Source: an uncultured Bacilli bacterium (GTDB taxonomy: Bacteria; Bacillota_I; Bacilli_A; RF39; UBA660). From it: a DNA stretch of 53,109 bases. The stretch spans positions 1-53,109 of the forward strand of contig CALVYD010000010.1 in the NCBI GenBank assembly GCA_944371995.1. The letters are read 5' to 3'. A model generated the notes under the pieces. That model did no database searches and was not told the origin of the DNA. It saw nothing but the letters and a program-made list of their open reading frames with translations. The position numbers and the translations under genes are program-made. Below are positions 1 to 8,851 of the stretch, piece after piece (positions within the stretch are counted from its first letter, which is position 1; every line of letters begins with the position of its first letter).

Positions 1-104
1 GAAACATATATATTATACTACTATCAGACTTATTTCAGTTTTTTGTCATAAAACGGAATTCCAAATAAAAATCTACAATTTTCGTCTAAAAATGTAAGTT
101 TATA

Positions 105-133
105 TTGAAAGTTTTTTTTGCATATGATATATT
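105..133 (+). promoter_or_regulatory. promoter of the tRNA-Trp gene
   Basis: A -35 box TTGAAA (105-110) and a -10 box TATATT (128-133) are separated by 17 bp. The expected transcription start near 140 lies about 14 nt before the mature tRNA. Both boxes are close to the sigma-A consensus. Confidence 0.6.
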
Positions 134-153
134 AGTAGTGTCTTTAATGACCT

Positions 154-227
154 AGGGGATTAGTTAAATGGTATAATAATGGTCTCCAAAACCACTGTTG
201 GGAGTTCGATTCTCTCATCCCCTGCCA
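154..227 (+). tRNA. trnW: tRNA-Trp (anticodon CCA)
   Basis: Seventy-four nucleotides fold as a cloverleaf. The 7-bp acceptor stem pairs AGGGGAT with ATCCCCT, the anticodon loop is CTCCAAA, the T-loop is TTCGATT, and G plus an encoded CCA end the gene. The anticodon CCA reads UGG, so this is the normal tryptophan tRNA. No UCA-anticodon tRNA was seen, which agrees with TGA serving as stop in this window. The anticodon stem has one apparent A-C mismatch. The gene is the target of the element remnant that follows: pieces of it recur inverted at 1663-1701 and directly at 1946-1974. Confidence 0.93.
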
Positions 228-238
228 TTTAGACTTAT

Positions 239-263
239 AAGCAGCAGTGGTGCTGCTTTTTTT
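239..263 (+). terminator. rho-independent terminator of tRNA-Trp
   Basis: The stem AGCAGCA / TGCTGCT with a GTGG loop is followed by a run of seven T, 12 nt after the tRNA 3' end. Confidence 0.85.
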
Positions 264-412
264 GTTGATATGCAGGCGATGACTTTTAAACTAGACCTAT
301 TGTTACCTTGAGTAGTCCTTTTGTCTAGTTTAAAAGATTTTCAATACTCTCTTCTTTCTCAGTTGTTTTGTTATATAAATTACGAAATATTTTAATTATA
401 GGGAGGATTTAT

Positions 413-1446
413 ATGACTGAACAAACCATCAATGAACTTGCAGATTTTTTTAGAACGTTTAAACAAGGAGAAACAAAACAACCACCGCAAAGTAATCTCA
501 CTTATGATGATGCCGTTGCATACTTTTTTAGGAATATGGAAGTGCGAGGATTGGCAAGTGAAACTAGGCATTTTTATAAGGACAAACTTAATGCATTCCG
601 AAAGTTCTTAGTACAAATTAAAAAAGTTCAAGCTTTAGAAACTCTTACTTCTTCTGAATTAGAGTATTATATTGAAAGTAAGTATTCCAAGAATAAAGTG
701 AATACTTTTAATTGTCATGCAAGAGCACTAAGAGCTTTCTTTAACTATCTAGAAAGAGATGGTTATTTGATTGCCAATCCTGCTCATAATGTTAAACCTA
801 AAAAAGTTAGAAAAGAAAAAATCGATTACTTTACGGTAGAACAGGTGCGAAAGCTCCTTACTTCGTTTGATTTACGCTACAAGTCCGAACTTCGTAACTT
901 ATTAATTATTATGGTACTTTTAGATACTGGTATTAGAAATAGCGAACTTGTGCGTATCAAACTAGAAGATATTAATACAAAAGAAAGAAGCATCTACATA
1001 TATGCTACTAAGACAAATACTTTTCGCACTGTGTACTATTCGAAAGAAACAGAGAGAATATACAATGTTTATAGGCGTGAAGTTTTAAAAGGAGCAGAAA
1101 AAGGACCACTTTTTGTAAAGTTTCATCGTCAGTATAACGAACCTATTTTGGATTCACCTTTAAATACAGAAATGGTTTATGGATTACTTAATGTAAAGCA
1201 AAGAAAATATTTGGTACTGGGTTTCGTATGAATCCACATAAGTTCCGTCATACTTTTGCGACTCACTTTGTTATTAACGGAGGTGACCCTTTTTCACTCC
1301 GTGATCTTTTAGGACATACTAATATTGAAACTACCAAGATTTATGTAGATATGTCTCCAAAAGATCTTAAAACTAAACACGCTAAACATTCTATTATCTC
1401 TAATATAGAAAATGATAGACAAGCTGGTGAGTATCATGAAAAATAG
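413..1446 (+). pseudogene. tyrosine recombinase/integrase, frameshifted
   Basis: This is a phage/XerC-type integrase downstream of tRNA-Trp in the same orientation. The start chosen is ATG 413 behind GGGAGG. It has a SAM-like N-terminal core-binding domain (residues about 30-130) and a catalytic domain with the first Arg in TGIRNSELVR. The reading frame then breaks near 1195-1228. The rest of the catalytic domain (HKFRHTFATH, LGHTNIETTKIYVDM with the nucleophilic Tyr) continues in the -1 frame to 1446. The ATG at 1228 has no ribosome site, so the downstream piece is not a separate gene. All five catalytic positions exist but are split over two frames, consistent with a one-base deletion. The element is probably immobile unless the shift is a sequencing error. 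Confidence 0.8.
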
Positions 1447-1612
1447 AAAGATACTCGTATATGAAGACTTTCATAATACTCCTTATCTTCTACTTAAAGG
1501 GAAATGGTTACAAAAACTTGGCTTTCATTTTCATGATACTGTCGAAATAAAACAGTATAAAGATAAGTTGATTATAACCAAAGTAAAAGACCCTAATCTA
1601 AAAAAGATTTGA
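1436..1612 (+). CDS. SymE-like small protein (AbrB-fold toxin family)
   Basis: A 58-aa product. The ATG at 1436 overlaps the 3' end of the integrase pseudogene and has GGTGAG just upstream; a longer in-frame start at 1412 lacks a ribosome site. The central pattern LLLKGKWLQKLGFHF followed by a V-x-I-K strand and a KLIITK strand matches the SymE family, the SpoVT/AbrB-fold proteins linked to type I toxin systems. In E. coli SymE is an SOS-induced RNA-associated toxin repressed by antisense RNA. Whether this copy is toxic is unknown. It is the only apparently intact gene left in the tRNA-Trp element. Confidence 0.6.
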   Translation: MKNRKILVYEDFHNTPYLLLKGKWLQKLGFHFHDTVEIKQYKDKLIITKVKDPNLKKI

Positions 1613-1621
1613 GTCTTTTTT
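1585..1621 (+). terminator. terminator after the SymE-like gene
   Basis: The stem AAAAGAC / GTCTTTT, with an inner AATCT/AGATT pairing, is followed by a T run. It overlaps the last codons of the SymE-like gene. Confidence 0.6.
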
Positions 1622-1662
1622 CGGCTATGACACCGCTTGTCTATATTGAACACCCTACATAA

Positions 1663-1701
1663 GTTTTGGAGACCATTATTATACCATTTAACTAATCCCC
1701 T
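1663..1701 (-). repeat. inverted 39-nt copy of the 5' half of tRNA-Trp
   Basis: Positions 1663-1701 are the exact reverse complement of 154-192, which runs from the first acceptor-stem base to the anticodon loop. All 39 bases match and identity stops at both ends. It lies 1.4 kb from the tRNA and just beyond the SymE-like gene. A plus-strand transcript crossing it would be perfectly antisense to the tRNA 5' half. Confidence 0.95.
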
Positions 1702-1945
1702 GTATGAGATTAATCGCTTATAAAATATCGAATTGAAAATTAGTTTTATGTATAGTCGCCAGATAATTTGGAGATTTCATCCAAAATACTAGAGTCCCAC
1801 TATCTGCTAAATCCAAAAAAATATTTCATTATTTGTATAATAATGATTATTTTCTCCGTATAATAAAGATGAGTAATTTATATAACAGATTATGAACTAC
1901 CATGGAAAGCTTATTAGAAACGGGACTGTGGTAATTAGGACTTCA

Positions 1946-1974
1946 TCTCTAAAACCACTGTTGGGAGTTCGATT
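1946..1974 (+). repeat. direct copy of the tRNA-Trp 3' half (probable att site)
   Basis: Positions 1946-1974 repeat 183-211 with one change (C to T at 1950). The repeat covers the anticodon loop to the T-loop and then diverges. Tyrosine integrases commonly recombine in the 3' half of tRNA genes and leave such a repeat at the distal end of the element. With the tRNA it brackets about 1.75 kb containing the integrase and the SymE-like gene. Confidence 0.75.
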
Positions 1975-2074
1975 CCGATTAATTAATACTACAACTTTTT
2001 ATTTCTGCATAATCGAAAGTATGAGTTTAAAATATAAGTACTAAATCATTATAAAAGCAATTTGGAGGTTTCTT

Positions 2075-2401
2075 ATGGAAAAATTATATGACAGGCTTGT
2101 ACGGGATAATATTCCTAATATTATTAAGAATAATGGAGGAGAACCTATATATCGTGAATTGGAACAAGACGAGTATTGGGATTATCTACTAAAAAAAGAT
2201 GAAGAAGAGTTATTAGAAGTAAAGGAAGCTAAATCTCTTTCTGATCGTAAAATGGAATTAGCAGATAAATTAGAAATTATTAGAGCAATGGCAGAATTTT
2301 CTGGATTTTCTTTGCAAGATATTATTGAAGAGTCTGATAGAAAAAAAGAAAAAAATGGAGGTTTTCAAAAAAGATTATTATTAGAAAAAGTAATTGAGTA
2401 A
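2075..2401 (+). CDS. MazG-like house-cleaning NTP pyrophosphohydrolase
   Basis: A 108-aa protein with ATG at 2075 behind TTTGGAGG. The opening KLYDRLVRDNIPNII and the helical block with DEEELLEVKEA and ELADKLEIIRAMAEF follow the all-alpha NTP pyrophosphatase (MazG/HisE-like, COG4997) pattern. Acidic pairs E-E-x-x-E and the E-x-x-D of ELADKLE are the expected metal ligands. Such enzymes hydrolyse non-canonical or excess NTPs to NMP. The NUDIX gene 140 nt downstream could act in the same nucleotide-sanitising role. Substrate not predictable. Confidence 0.75.
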   Translation: MEKLYDRLVRDNIPNIIKNNGGEPIYRELEQDEYWDYLLKKDEEELLEVKEAKSLSDRKMELADKLEIIRAMAEFSGFSLQDIIEESDRKKEKNGGFQKRLLLEKVIE

Positions 2402-2540
2402 TCATAGTTTTTTCTATATTAACTCAAACGGGTACATCATTTACTATGAATGCTGTGATATTCTTTTTTATAAAATTTTCTATAATGCTTAGTGTTTTTT
2501 TACTGTTCTTTGATTTATCTATAGCTAAAAGAGGTGTAAA

Positions 2541-3281
2541 ATGATTAAAATTATTGATAATGTGACCATTAATATAAGTTTTGTAGAAGAAAAAGTTATA
2601 CTGCCTAAAGAGATAGAGAGTAACATTGATACCTTTTGGCAACAACAGAAATTAGAAAACCCTAAATTATGGAATGGAGCGTTGTTATGTGTCGATGATT
2701 TTTATATGTATAATGATTTAATCACACTTACTTGTAAGCGAACAAGTTATTCACATCATTTATATGATGAAAGGGTAGGATTACCTGATAAATATACTTG
2801 TCGCAATTTAGTAGTTGGATGTTTATTAGAAACAAGTGACAATTTCTACGTTGTTGGTGAAATGTCAGAGTTTTCTTCTTTTCCCTGTGGATTGCAAATA
2901 ATAGGAGGCAATGTTGATGATAATGATATCAATAATGGGAAAATAAACATATTTAATGCAATTCAAAGAGAATGTCGAGAAGAAGTAAATATTGATTTAT
3001 TTGATACTACCCAAGTAGATTCCTTTAAATTCCGTTATATTATTTTACCGGAACATTCACATGCCTATTTTTTTGTTGCGAAAGCAAAATTAGCAATGAA
3101 TATGGAGCAATTTAAGGAACATTTCCAGTCTTATTTAGATTATTTAAGGAAAAATAATTTAGAAATGGAATTTAGAAAAATTCATTTTATTCCTAAAAAA
3201 GAAGCAATTACTATATTATGTCAAATGGAAAATCCTAAGCGAACATATTTAACGGAGTTACTAGAAACTGATAATAAATAA
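2541..3281 (+). CDS. NUDIX hydrolase domain protein
   Basis: A 246-aa protein with ATG at 2541 behind AGAGGTG. An N-terminal segment of about 100 residues precedes a NUDIX fold. The box is recognisable as GGNVDD, an insertion of about 8 residues, then AIQRECREEVNI, keeping the REx2EE metal-binding core. The spacing between the Gly and REx2EE is longer than canonical, so substrate assignment is unsafe. It follows the MazG-like gene on the same strand and may be co-transcribed. Confidence 0.7.
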   Translation: MIKIIDNVTINISFVEEKVILPKEIESNIDTFWQQQKLENPKLWNGALLCVDDFYMYNDLITLTCKRTSYSHHLYDERVGLPDKYTCRNLVVGCLLETSDNFYVVGEMSEFSSFPCGLQIIGGNVDDNDINNGKINIFNAIQRECREEVNIDLFDTTQVDSFKFRYIILPEHSHAYFFVAKAKLAMNMEQFKEHFQSYLDYLRKNNLEMEFRKIHFIPKKEAITILCQMENPKRTYLTELLETDNK

Positions 3282-3390
3282 TTGACCTTTTTGTATCAGG
3301 ACTAGTAATTAGACACTCCTTAACACTATTTTTTCATCTTTTTTGGTTCTATTTTTTATTTTAGCCTTACAATAAATGTGGAGGTATGAT

Positions 3391-4356
3391 ATGGAAGCAA
3401 AAGATATAAGAAAAGTAGCTTGTGTAGGAGCAGGTGTTATTGGTTATAGCTGGGCTTTGTATTATTCTTTAAAGGAGTTATCTGTTACCGTTTATGATTT
3501 AACAGATGAGAAGCTTCAACTTGCTAAGAAAAGAATTCATGAAAGTTTAGTTAACTTAAAACAAAATGATGTAGTTAGCGAAAATGAAATCGATGAAATT
3601 GAAAGTCGAATTAGTTATACTACTTCTATGGAAGAGGCTGTAAAAGATGTTCAGTTTATTACTGAGTCTGGCCCTGAGAATTATGAAGTAAAACAAAAAA
3701 TGGCAGAAGAGATGGAAAAATATACATCTAGTGATACTATTATTGCCTCTTCTACTTCAGGATTATTGGTTACAGAAATTGCTAAGAATGCAAAACATCC
3801 AGAAAGGTTTATTGGTGCACATCCTTATAATCCACCACATTTAATTCCATTAGTAGAACTTACAAGAGGAGAAAAGACGGATGACCATGTTTTAGAAGTT
3901 GCAAAAGAGTTTTATCAAATGATTGATAAGGAGCCTGTTGTATTACAAAAAGAAGCACTAGGATTTATCTGTAATCGTATTCAAATGGCTGTATATAGAG
4001 AAGTATGTAATCTAGTAATGAAAGGTGTTTGTACTATAGAAGATGCAGATAAGGCCGTTACTTACGGGCCTGGTTTACGCTGGGCTATCATGGGACCTAG
4101 TTTAGTTTTTGAACTTGGTGGTGGTGAAGGTCATATTGATGGACTTATGAAGCATTTAAATCCGTCTATTAGTTTATGGCTTCATGACATGGCAGATTTT
4201 AAAGATTTCCCTGAAGAATTTCCAGAAATTGCCAGAAAGGGAGTCGAGGAATCTTTAAAAAATAGACCTAAAGAAATTGGAAATGATGATCAAAGCCTTG
4301 CGGAGTATCGTGATAAAATGCTTATTTCATTATTGAAATTACATAATAAACTATAA
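3391..4356 (+). CDS. 3-hydroxyacyl-CoA dehydrogenase family protein (gulonate/carnitine dehydrogenase-like)
   Basis: A 321-aa NAD-dependent dehydrogenase. ATG 3391 is chosen because GTGGAGG lies 7 nt upstream; the in-frame ATG at 3376 overlaps that site. The N-terminus has a Rossmann GAGVIG motif. HPYNPPHLIPLVE carries the catalytic-region His, and the C-terminal domain has GFICNRIQMAVYREV and GPGLRWAIMGP. That last signature is typical of the L-gulonate 3-dehydrogenase / L-carnitine dehydrogenase branch rather than of FadB. No other fatty-acid or carnitine gene is adjacent, so the substrate remains open. It stands alone with its own terminator. Confidence 0.8.
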   Translation: MEAKDIRKVACVGAGVIGYSWALYYSLKELSVTVYDLTDEKLQLAKKRIHESLVNLKQNDVVSENEIDEIESRISYTTSMEEAVKDVQFITESGPENYEVKQKMAEEMEKYTSSDTIIASSTSGLLVTEIAKNAKHPERFIGAHPYNPPHLIPLVELTRGEKTDDHVLEVAKEFYQMIDKEPVVLQKEALGFICNRIQMAVYREVCNLVMKGVCTIEDADKAVTYGPGLRWAIMGPSLVFELGGGEGHIDGLMKHLNPSISLWLHDMADFKDFPEEFPEIARKGVEESLKNRPKEIGNDDQSLAEYRDKMLISLLKLHNKL

Positions 4357-4359
4357 AAT

Positions 4360-4402
4360 AAAAACTACTAAAGATTATATTTACTTCTTTAGTAGTTTTT
4401 TT
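4360..4402. terminator. bidirectional terminator between convergent genes
   Basis: A 14-bp stem (AAAACTACTAAAGA / TCTTTAGTAGTTTT) is followed by T runs in both directions. It lies between the dehydrogenase (plus) and the SNF2 helicase (minus). Confidence 0.85.
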
Positions 4403-4408
4403 ATTCAT

Positions 4409-7400
4409 TTATTCATTATTAAATTTTAGTAATTCTCTTATGTCGTCCACAGATAAATTTTGGAAGCTTTGATATTCATCACCATCATTTTCAATTAATT
4501 TATCACTCAGTATTTTTTTCTTTTCTTGTAAATTTAATATTTTTTCTTCTATTGTTCCTTTTGTAATTAATTTAATTACTTCTACAGTGTTTTTTTGTCC
4601 AATTCTATGTGCTCTATCAGTAGCTTGATTTTCTGCTTGTGGATTCCACCATAAGTCTAGATGAATTACGATATCTGCACTTGTAAGATTTAATCCTGTT
4701 CCGCCACTTTTTAACATAATTAAGAACACATTGGTATCATCCATGTTAAACTTATCTACTAATTCTTGGCGCTTTTTGCTACTAACAGAACCATCTATTA
4801 CATAGCTTGTTATACCTTCTTTATCTAGCTCATTTTTAACAATATTTAATGCTGTCTTAAAACTTGTAAACAATAATATTTTATGTCCATTACTTATTGC
4901 TTCGCTAACTACATCTATTAAGTGATTTATTTTTGATGAAGTTTTTGTAAAATTATCAAATATAATTTTGGGATCAATGCATACTTGTCTAAGTCTGGTT
5001 AACAGCGTTAAAATCTGCATTTTATTTTTTGTAAATCCTGCTTTTATTAGTTCTTCCATTTCTTTTTTTGTCTGTTCAACTAATGCAGCATATATTTTCT
5101 TTTCTTCCTCACTCAAATCTATATAAATATTATTTTCAATTTTATCTGGTAAATCTTTTAATACTTCATTTTTCTTTCGTCTTAAAATAAATGGAGCTAC
5201 CTGATTTCTTAATTTACTAAGAACTAAATTTGTAGTATCATCAAACTCTTCTCCGATTTTATACTTTTCCTTAAATTTTGATTTATTAGAAAGAAATCCT
5301 GGCATAATATAGTCGAATATGCTCCATAATTCTAAAATAGAGTTTTCAATTGGTGTTCCTGTTAGGGCAAGTTTTACTTCGCTATTAATACTTTTTACTG
5401 CTTTTGTTAACATGGCTGTTGGATTTTTTATATTTTGTGCTTCATCTATAATCATAACTTTAAAATTCATTTCTTTATAGATATCTAAATCTTCTCTTAA
5501 TAGCCCGTAACTTGTGATATATACATTTCCCTCATACCAAGATAATTGTTTATGACGTTCTTTCTTTACTCCTGTAAATATTCTTCTTTTAATATCATCA
5601 CTAAATTTTTTAAATTCATTATCCCAATTATATACTAGTGCTGTTGGTGTTACTATTAATATTTTAGCTTTCTCGTCTTTTACTTCTTCTAATACCTTTT
5701 TAATAAATATAATTGTTTGTAGACTTTTACCAAGGCCCATTTCATCAGCTAGTATTCCTCCAAGATTACATTTATAAAGATTATATAGCCATTTTACTCC
5801 TTCTTTTTGATAAGGTCTTAATAATTTTTCTTCTTCTTTAGAGAAAACTACTGGAGCATTTTTATACTCCTTAAAATTCTTAATAAATGAATCAAATAAA
5901 GTATTAGTTCTAATAAATCTATTTTTATTTCTTAAACTGTCTAGATAAAGTGCTCTGAATTTAGGAATTTCACCACTATTTTCTTCTAGCTCTAAATCTT
6001 CTTTTAACTCTTCTAATTCTTTTACCGATGGATCAAGTAAGTCTAAGATATCTCCACTTTTTAATCTGTAATATTTTTTCTTACTCTTTAGGCTTAGAAA
6101 AATATCTTCTAACTCATCAGTATTAATATTATCTAATTTAAATTCATAATTTATGATATTATCTTTTCCTATACTAAAACTAGTAGTACCTTGAATTTTT
6201 CGAATTAGATTCGTATTTTTTAATTTTTCACTAGTCAACACTTCATATTCTTTGGCAAGTTCTTCTAATCCATTTTCCATGAAATCAACTATTTCATCTA
6301 TATCATAAAGCATTAGATTCCCATCAAAACCATATTTTTGGATTTCTAGAAAAACACTTCTTTCTAACTGTCTATCTCTTACTAGTTGTTTATCATCTTT
6401 ATCAAAATAATTAATTTCTATATTTTCATAATTAAAAATAATTTTACATTCTATATATTCTTCCAATATATCAAAATATAGTTTTACATTAGGCGTTTTT
6501 ACAATCACTAAGTCATCTACAGTATCATCTAATATTACTTTATCCTTAATACTAGGAATTAGATAATCTTTGAATTCAGAGAAGTTATCAGAAGGAAATG
6601 ATAGACTATTTAAGTTTTCTTCTAAAATCTTACCCGCAATAATTTTTTCCACTTCATTTAATTGATAAATTCCTTTATTATCTATTAAATAACTATAATC
6701 ATCAGATAGTGACTGTAATGTTGTTAAATCATAGTCTATATTTAATATGTGAATATCATCCTCTTTTGTTATCTTATAATTAAATGGTAATCCCTTAATG
6801 ATGGATAGTTCCTTATTTATATAAGGTGATTCTACATATATACTATCAACAATTGAAAATAAGCTATCTAATTTATTTTTGTTTAATGTTATAGAAGAGT
6901 CATATCGATAGGTTTTATAATAGCACATTTCTATAAAGTTCAATAGTTTTTTAGAAGTTTCATTGAAATAATAATCTTGATTATTGTAGATAAAATCTTT
7001 TCCAAATTTTACTGAACGATTATTATGGTAACTTTCAATAAAGCTATTTACTTTATTTCCTAATACATAAAGTTTTTTATCTCCTACCTTGAATCTTAAA
7101 CCATATTCTTCTGTTTCTTCATAATCATAATAGTTCATATATTTTTCTAGTTTTAAATAAGGAACTATTTTAGCTTCTTTTTTTATGATATTTTTCTTTA
7201 ATGATGCTTGTTTTATTTCATTTAAAAATTCTATTACTTTTCTTTGGCTTTGCTCTTTTTTATCGATTAGAAAAAGATCATTTTGAAATTTAACTAATAC
7301 TGCTGCAACGTGTTTACAAGAATCTGTTAATAAGAATTGAGGACATGTGCAACTTGTATTTATTATTTCATCTTCTTCATCTATATCAATTCTTACTACA

Positions 7401-7555
7401 TATGACCTTGTAGTATGCTCAGAAGATACTATAAATCTATGATTTTTTCCGTTTAATAATCCGGCAGTTCCTACATACTTTACTTTTCTATTATCATAAT
7501 CCATTCCTTTTCTTAGATCACTTATTTTAACGTATTTTTCTAGCTCATCAATCAT
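4409..7555 (-). CDS. SWIM zinc-finger SNF2-family helicase
   Basis: A 1048-aa protein. Near residues 68-85 a CTCP...CKHVAAVL SWIM zinc-finger motif (C-x-C...C-x-H) is visible. A long middle part without clear motifs fits the SNF2-associated region of bacterial family members. The two RecA-like lobes occupy about residues 590-1040, with Walker A ADEMGLGKS (about 600), a DEAQ box (about 703), TGTPIEN, and the C-terminal SGGTGLNLT and DRAHRIGQ motifs. Such proteins are DNA-dependent ATPases that remodel DNA-protein or RNA polymerase complexes. The gene appears complete and monocistronic. Confidence 0.9.
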   Translation of the reverse strand: MIDELEKYVKISDLRKGMDYDNRKVKYVGTAGLLNGKNHRFIVSSEHTTRSYVVRIDIDEEDEIINTSCTCPQFLLTDSCKHVAAVLVKFQNDLFLIDKKEQSQRKVIEFLNEIKQASLKKNIIKKEAKIVPYLKLEKYMNYYDYEETEEYGLRFKVGDKKLYVLGNKVNSFIESYHNNRSVKFGKDFIYNNQDYYFNETSKKLLNFIEMCYYKTYRYDSSITLNKNKLDSLFSIVDSIYVESPYINKELSIIKGLPFNYKITKEDDIHILNIDYDLTTLQSLSDDYSYLIDNKGIYQLNEVEKIIAGKILEENLNSLSFPSDNFSEFKDYLIPSIKDKVILDDTVDDLVIVKTPNVKLYFDILEEYIECKIIFNYENIEINYFDKDDKQLVRDRQLERSVFLEIQKYGFDGNLMLYDIDEIVDFMENGLEELAKEYEVLTSEKLKNTNLIRKIQGTTSFSIGKDNIINYEFKLDNINTDELEDIFLSLKSKKKYYRLKSGDILDLLDPSVKELEELKEDLELEENSGEIPKFRALYLDSLRNKNRFIRTNTLFDSFIKNFKEYKNAPVVFSKEEEKLLRPYQKEGVKWLYNLYKCNLGGILADEMGLGKSLQTIIFIKKVLEEVKDEKAKILIVTPTALVYNWDNEFKKFSDDIKRRIFTGVKKERHKQLSWYEGNVYITSYGLLREDLDIYKEMNFKVMIIDEAQNIKNPTAMLTKAVKSINSEVKLALTGTPIENSILELWSIFDYIMPGFLSNKSKFKEKYKIGEEFDDTTNLVLSKLRNQVAPFILRRKKNEVLKDLPDKIENNIYIDLSEEEKKIYAALVEQTKKEMEELIKAGFTKNKMQILTLLTRLRQVCIDPKIIFDNFTKTSSKINHLIDVVSEAISNGHKILLFTSFKTALNIVKNELDKEGITSYVIDGSVSSKKRQELVDKFNMDDTNVFLIMLKSGGTGLNLTSADIVIHLDLWWNPQAENQATDRAHRIGQKNTVEVIKLITKGTIEEKILNLQEKKKILSDKLIENDGDEYQSFQNLSVDDIRELLKFNNE

Positions 7556-7624
7556 ACCATCACTTCCGTGCTTTATAGTATATCATAAAAATCATATAAA
7601 GTATATTTTTACTTATTTTTTAAA

Positions 7625-8107
7625 CTATTTTGAGAGATGGTTTATTTGATTTTCTTTTACATAAAAGGGATTTTTTCTTGAGAATACTAAAGTACGATTA
7701 TCTCCAGTTTCTCTTAATTCTTGTTCTAGACTAGAGTTTTCTATAAATCCACAGTTACTGGCTAAGTTGATTGATGAGATGTTTTCTTTATCAATTGATA
7801 AATGCACGTATTCACAGTCAGGACTAGCTGTAAAGATATTATTTGTTAGGGTATTTACTACATAACTTGCCATACCTTTTTTTCGATATTTAGGAACTAG
7901 TGCTATATATATTTCTTTATCATTTTTTTCCTCATCTGGCGTTATTGTCTTATAAAATCCTGCAAAATCATCCTTATAAAATATTAATGAAGAATCCCAT
8001 TTTGAAAAACTAACATATTCTGTAATTGATTTATCTTTTAAATATGTATCAAAATACTTTTCGTATGAAGGACGAAAAGATTCGAACTTTACTTTATCCC
8101 ATTCCAT
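7625..8107 (-). CDS. GNAT-family N-acetyltransferase
   Basis: A 160-aa protein. ATG 8107 is preferred because AAAGGTGG lies 8 nt upstream, while the longer GTG start falls inside that site. The VPKYRKKGMASYVVNTL segment is the acetyl-CoA pyrophosphate-binding motif A of GNAT enzymes. DKENISSINLASNCGFIE is the usual C-terminal motif B. Acceptor substrate unknown. Confidence 0.75.
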   Translation of the reverse strand: MEWDKVKFESFRPSYEKYFDTYLKDKSITEYVSFSKWDSSLIFYKDDFAGFYKTITPDEEKNDKEIYIALVPKYRKKGMASYVVNTLTNNIFTASPDCEYVHLSIDKENISSINLASNCGFIENSSLEQELRETGDNRTLVFSRKNPFYVKENQINHLSK

Positions 8108-8267
8108 ATTAAGTTCCACCTTTTATTTAACTATATCACTGTTTTACATAATTTGATGATATTTTTATCTACTTTACAGTCATTTATTCATTTTATTGTT
8201 TATAATCTCTCTTATTTTATTGACTGTAGTGCTTTCTTATAGTAATATTCAAGTTGGAGTGATTTTC

Positions 8268-8810
8268 GTGACTAAGACACAAAGTAAGATTCAATTTTTT
8301 TTAAGTACTGATACCGAATATTATGAAATTGTAAAACCAATATTAGAACATCCAGAAATTATTAAAAGAAAAACGTTTGTACATCATGAAAGTTGTAGTG
8401 TTTATGAACATTGTTTAACGGTTTCTATTCTCTCTTATCTCTGGGCAAAGAAATTAAATTGGGATTACCAAAGTGCTGCGATAGGTGGATTATTGCATGA
8501 CTTTTATGATGAACCATGGCAAACTGCTGACCATAAGGCTATTAATAGAAAAAAGAAATTGATGGAGAAACATGGTTTTGTTCATGCTAGGCAAGCAGCC
8601 AAAAATGCTGCTTATTACTTTCCTGAGCTTGTTACAGGAAAAGTGGATAACATTATTAGAAGACATATGTTTCCTTTAAATATTGTTCCTCCTAAATATA
8701 GAGAGGCTTGGATTGTTACTATGGCAGATAAATATACTTCTTTAGATGTTTTTAAATCTCCTAAAGAATGGCCTAAATATTTAGGAATATCTAGGAATAG
8801 GCAAAGTTAA
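8268..8810 (+). CDS. HD-domain hydrolase
   Basis: A 180-aa product. GTG 8268 is chosen because GGAGTG sits 6 nt upstream and the protein then starts directly with the soluble domain; the ATG at 8196 would add a doubtful hydrophobic leader. The metal ligands of an HD phosphohydrolase are visible: H in VYEHCLTV, HD in GLLHDFYDE, later H in RRHMFPL and D in VTMADKYTS. The arrangement matches small bacterial HD proteins often annotated as hydrolases of nucleotides or phosphoesters. Substrate unknown. Confidence 0.75.
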   Translation: MTKTQSKIQFFLSTDTEYYEIVKPILEHPEIIKRKTFVHHESCSVYEHCLTVSILSYLWAKKLNWDYQSAAIGGLLHDFYDEPWQTADHKAINRKKKLMEKHGFVHARQAAKNAAYYFPELVTGKVDNIIRRHMFPLNIVPPKYREAWIVTMADKYTSLDVFKSPKEWPKYLGISRNRQS

Positions 8811-8814
8811 TACC

Positions 8815-8848
8815 AAAAAATAAGTTCTTGTGTTAGAACTTATTTTTA
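8815..8848. terminator. terminator between convergent genes
   Basis: The stem AAATAAGTTCT / AGAACTTATTT with a 6-nt loop has T runs on both sides. It serves the HD gene and the convergent membrane-anchored protein gene. Confidence 0.8.
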
Positions 8849-8851
8849 TAT

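Noticed and set aside
1190..1231. Programmed -1 frameshift in the integrase.
   Set aside because: No X-XXY-YYZ slippery heptamer in frame and no downstream pseudoknot or stem is visible, so a mutation or sequencing indel is simpler.
1920..1980. A possible amber-suppressor tRNA: the direct repeat has CTA where tRNA-Trp has CCA in the anticodon loop.
   Set aside because: The flanking bases cannot form the anticodon stem, T-stem or acceptor stem; only the 3'-half copy is present. It is an att-type remnant and not a tRNA gene.
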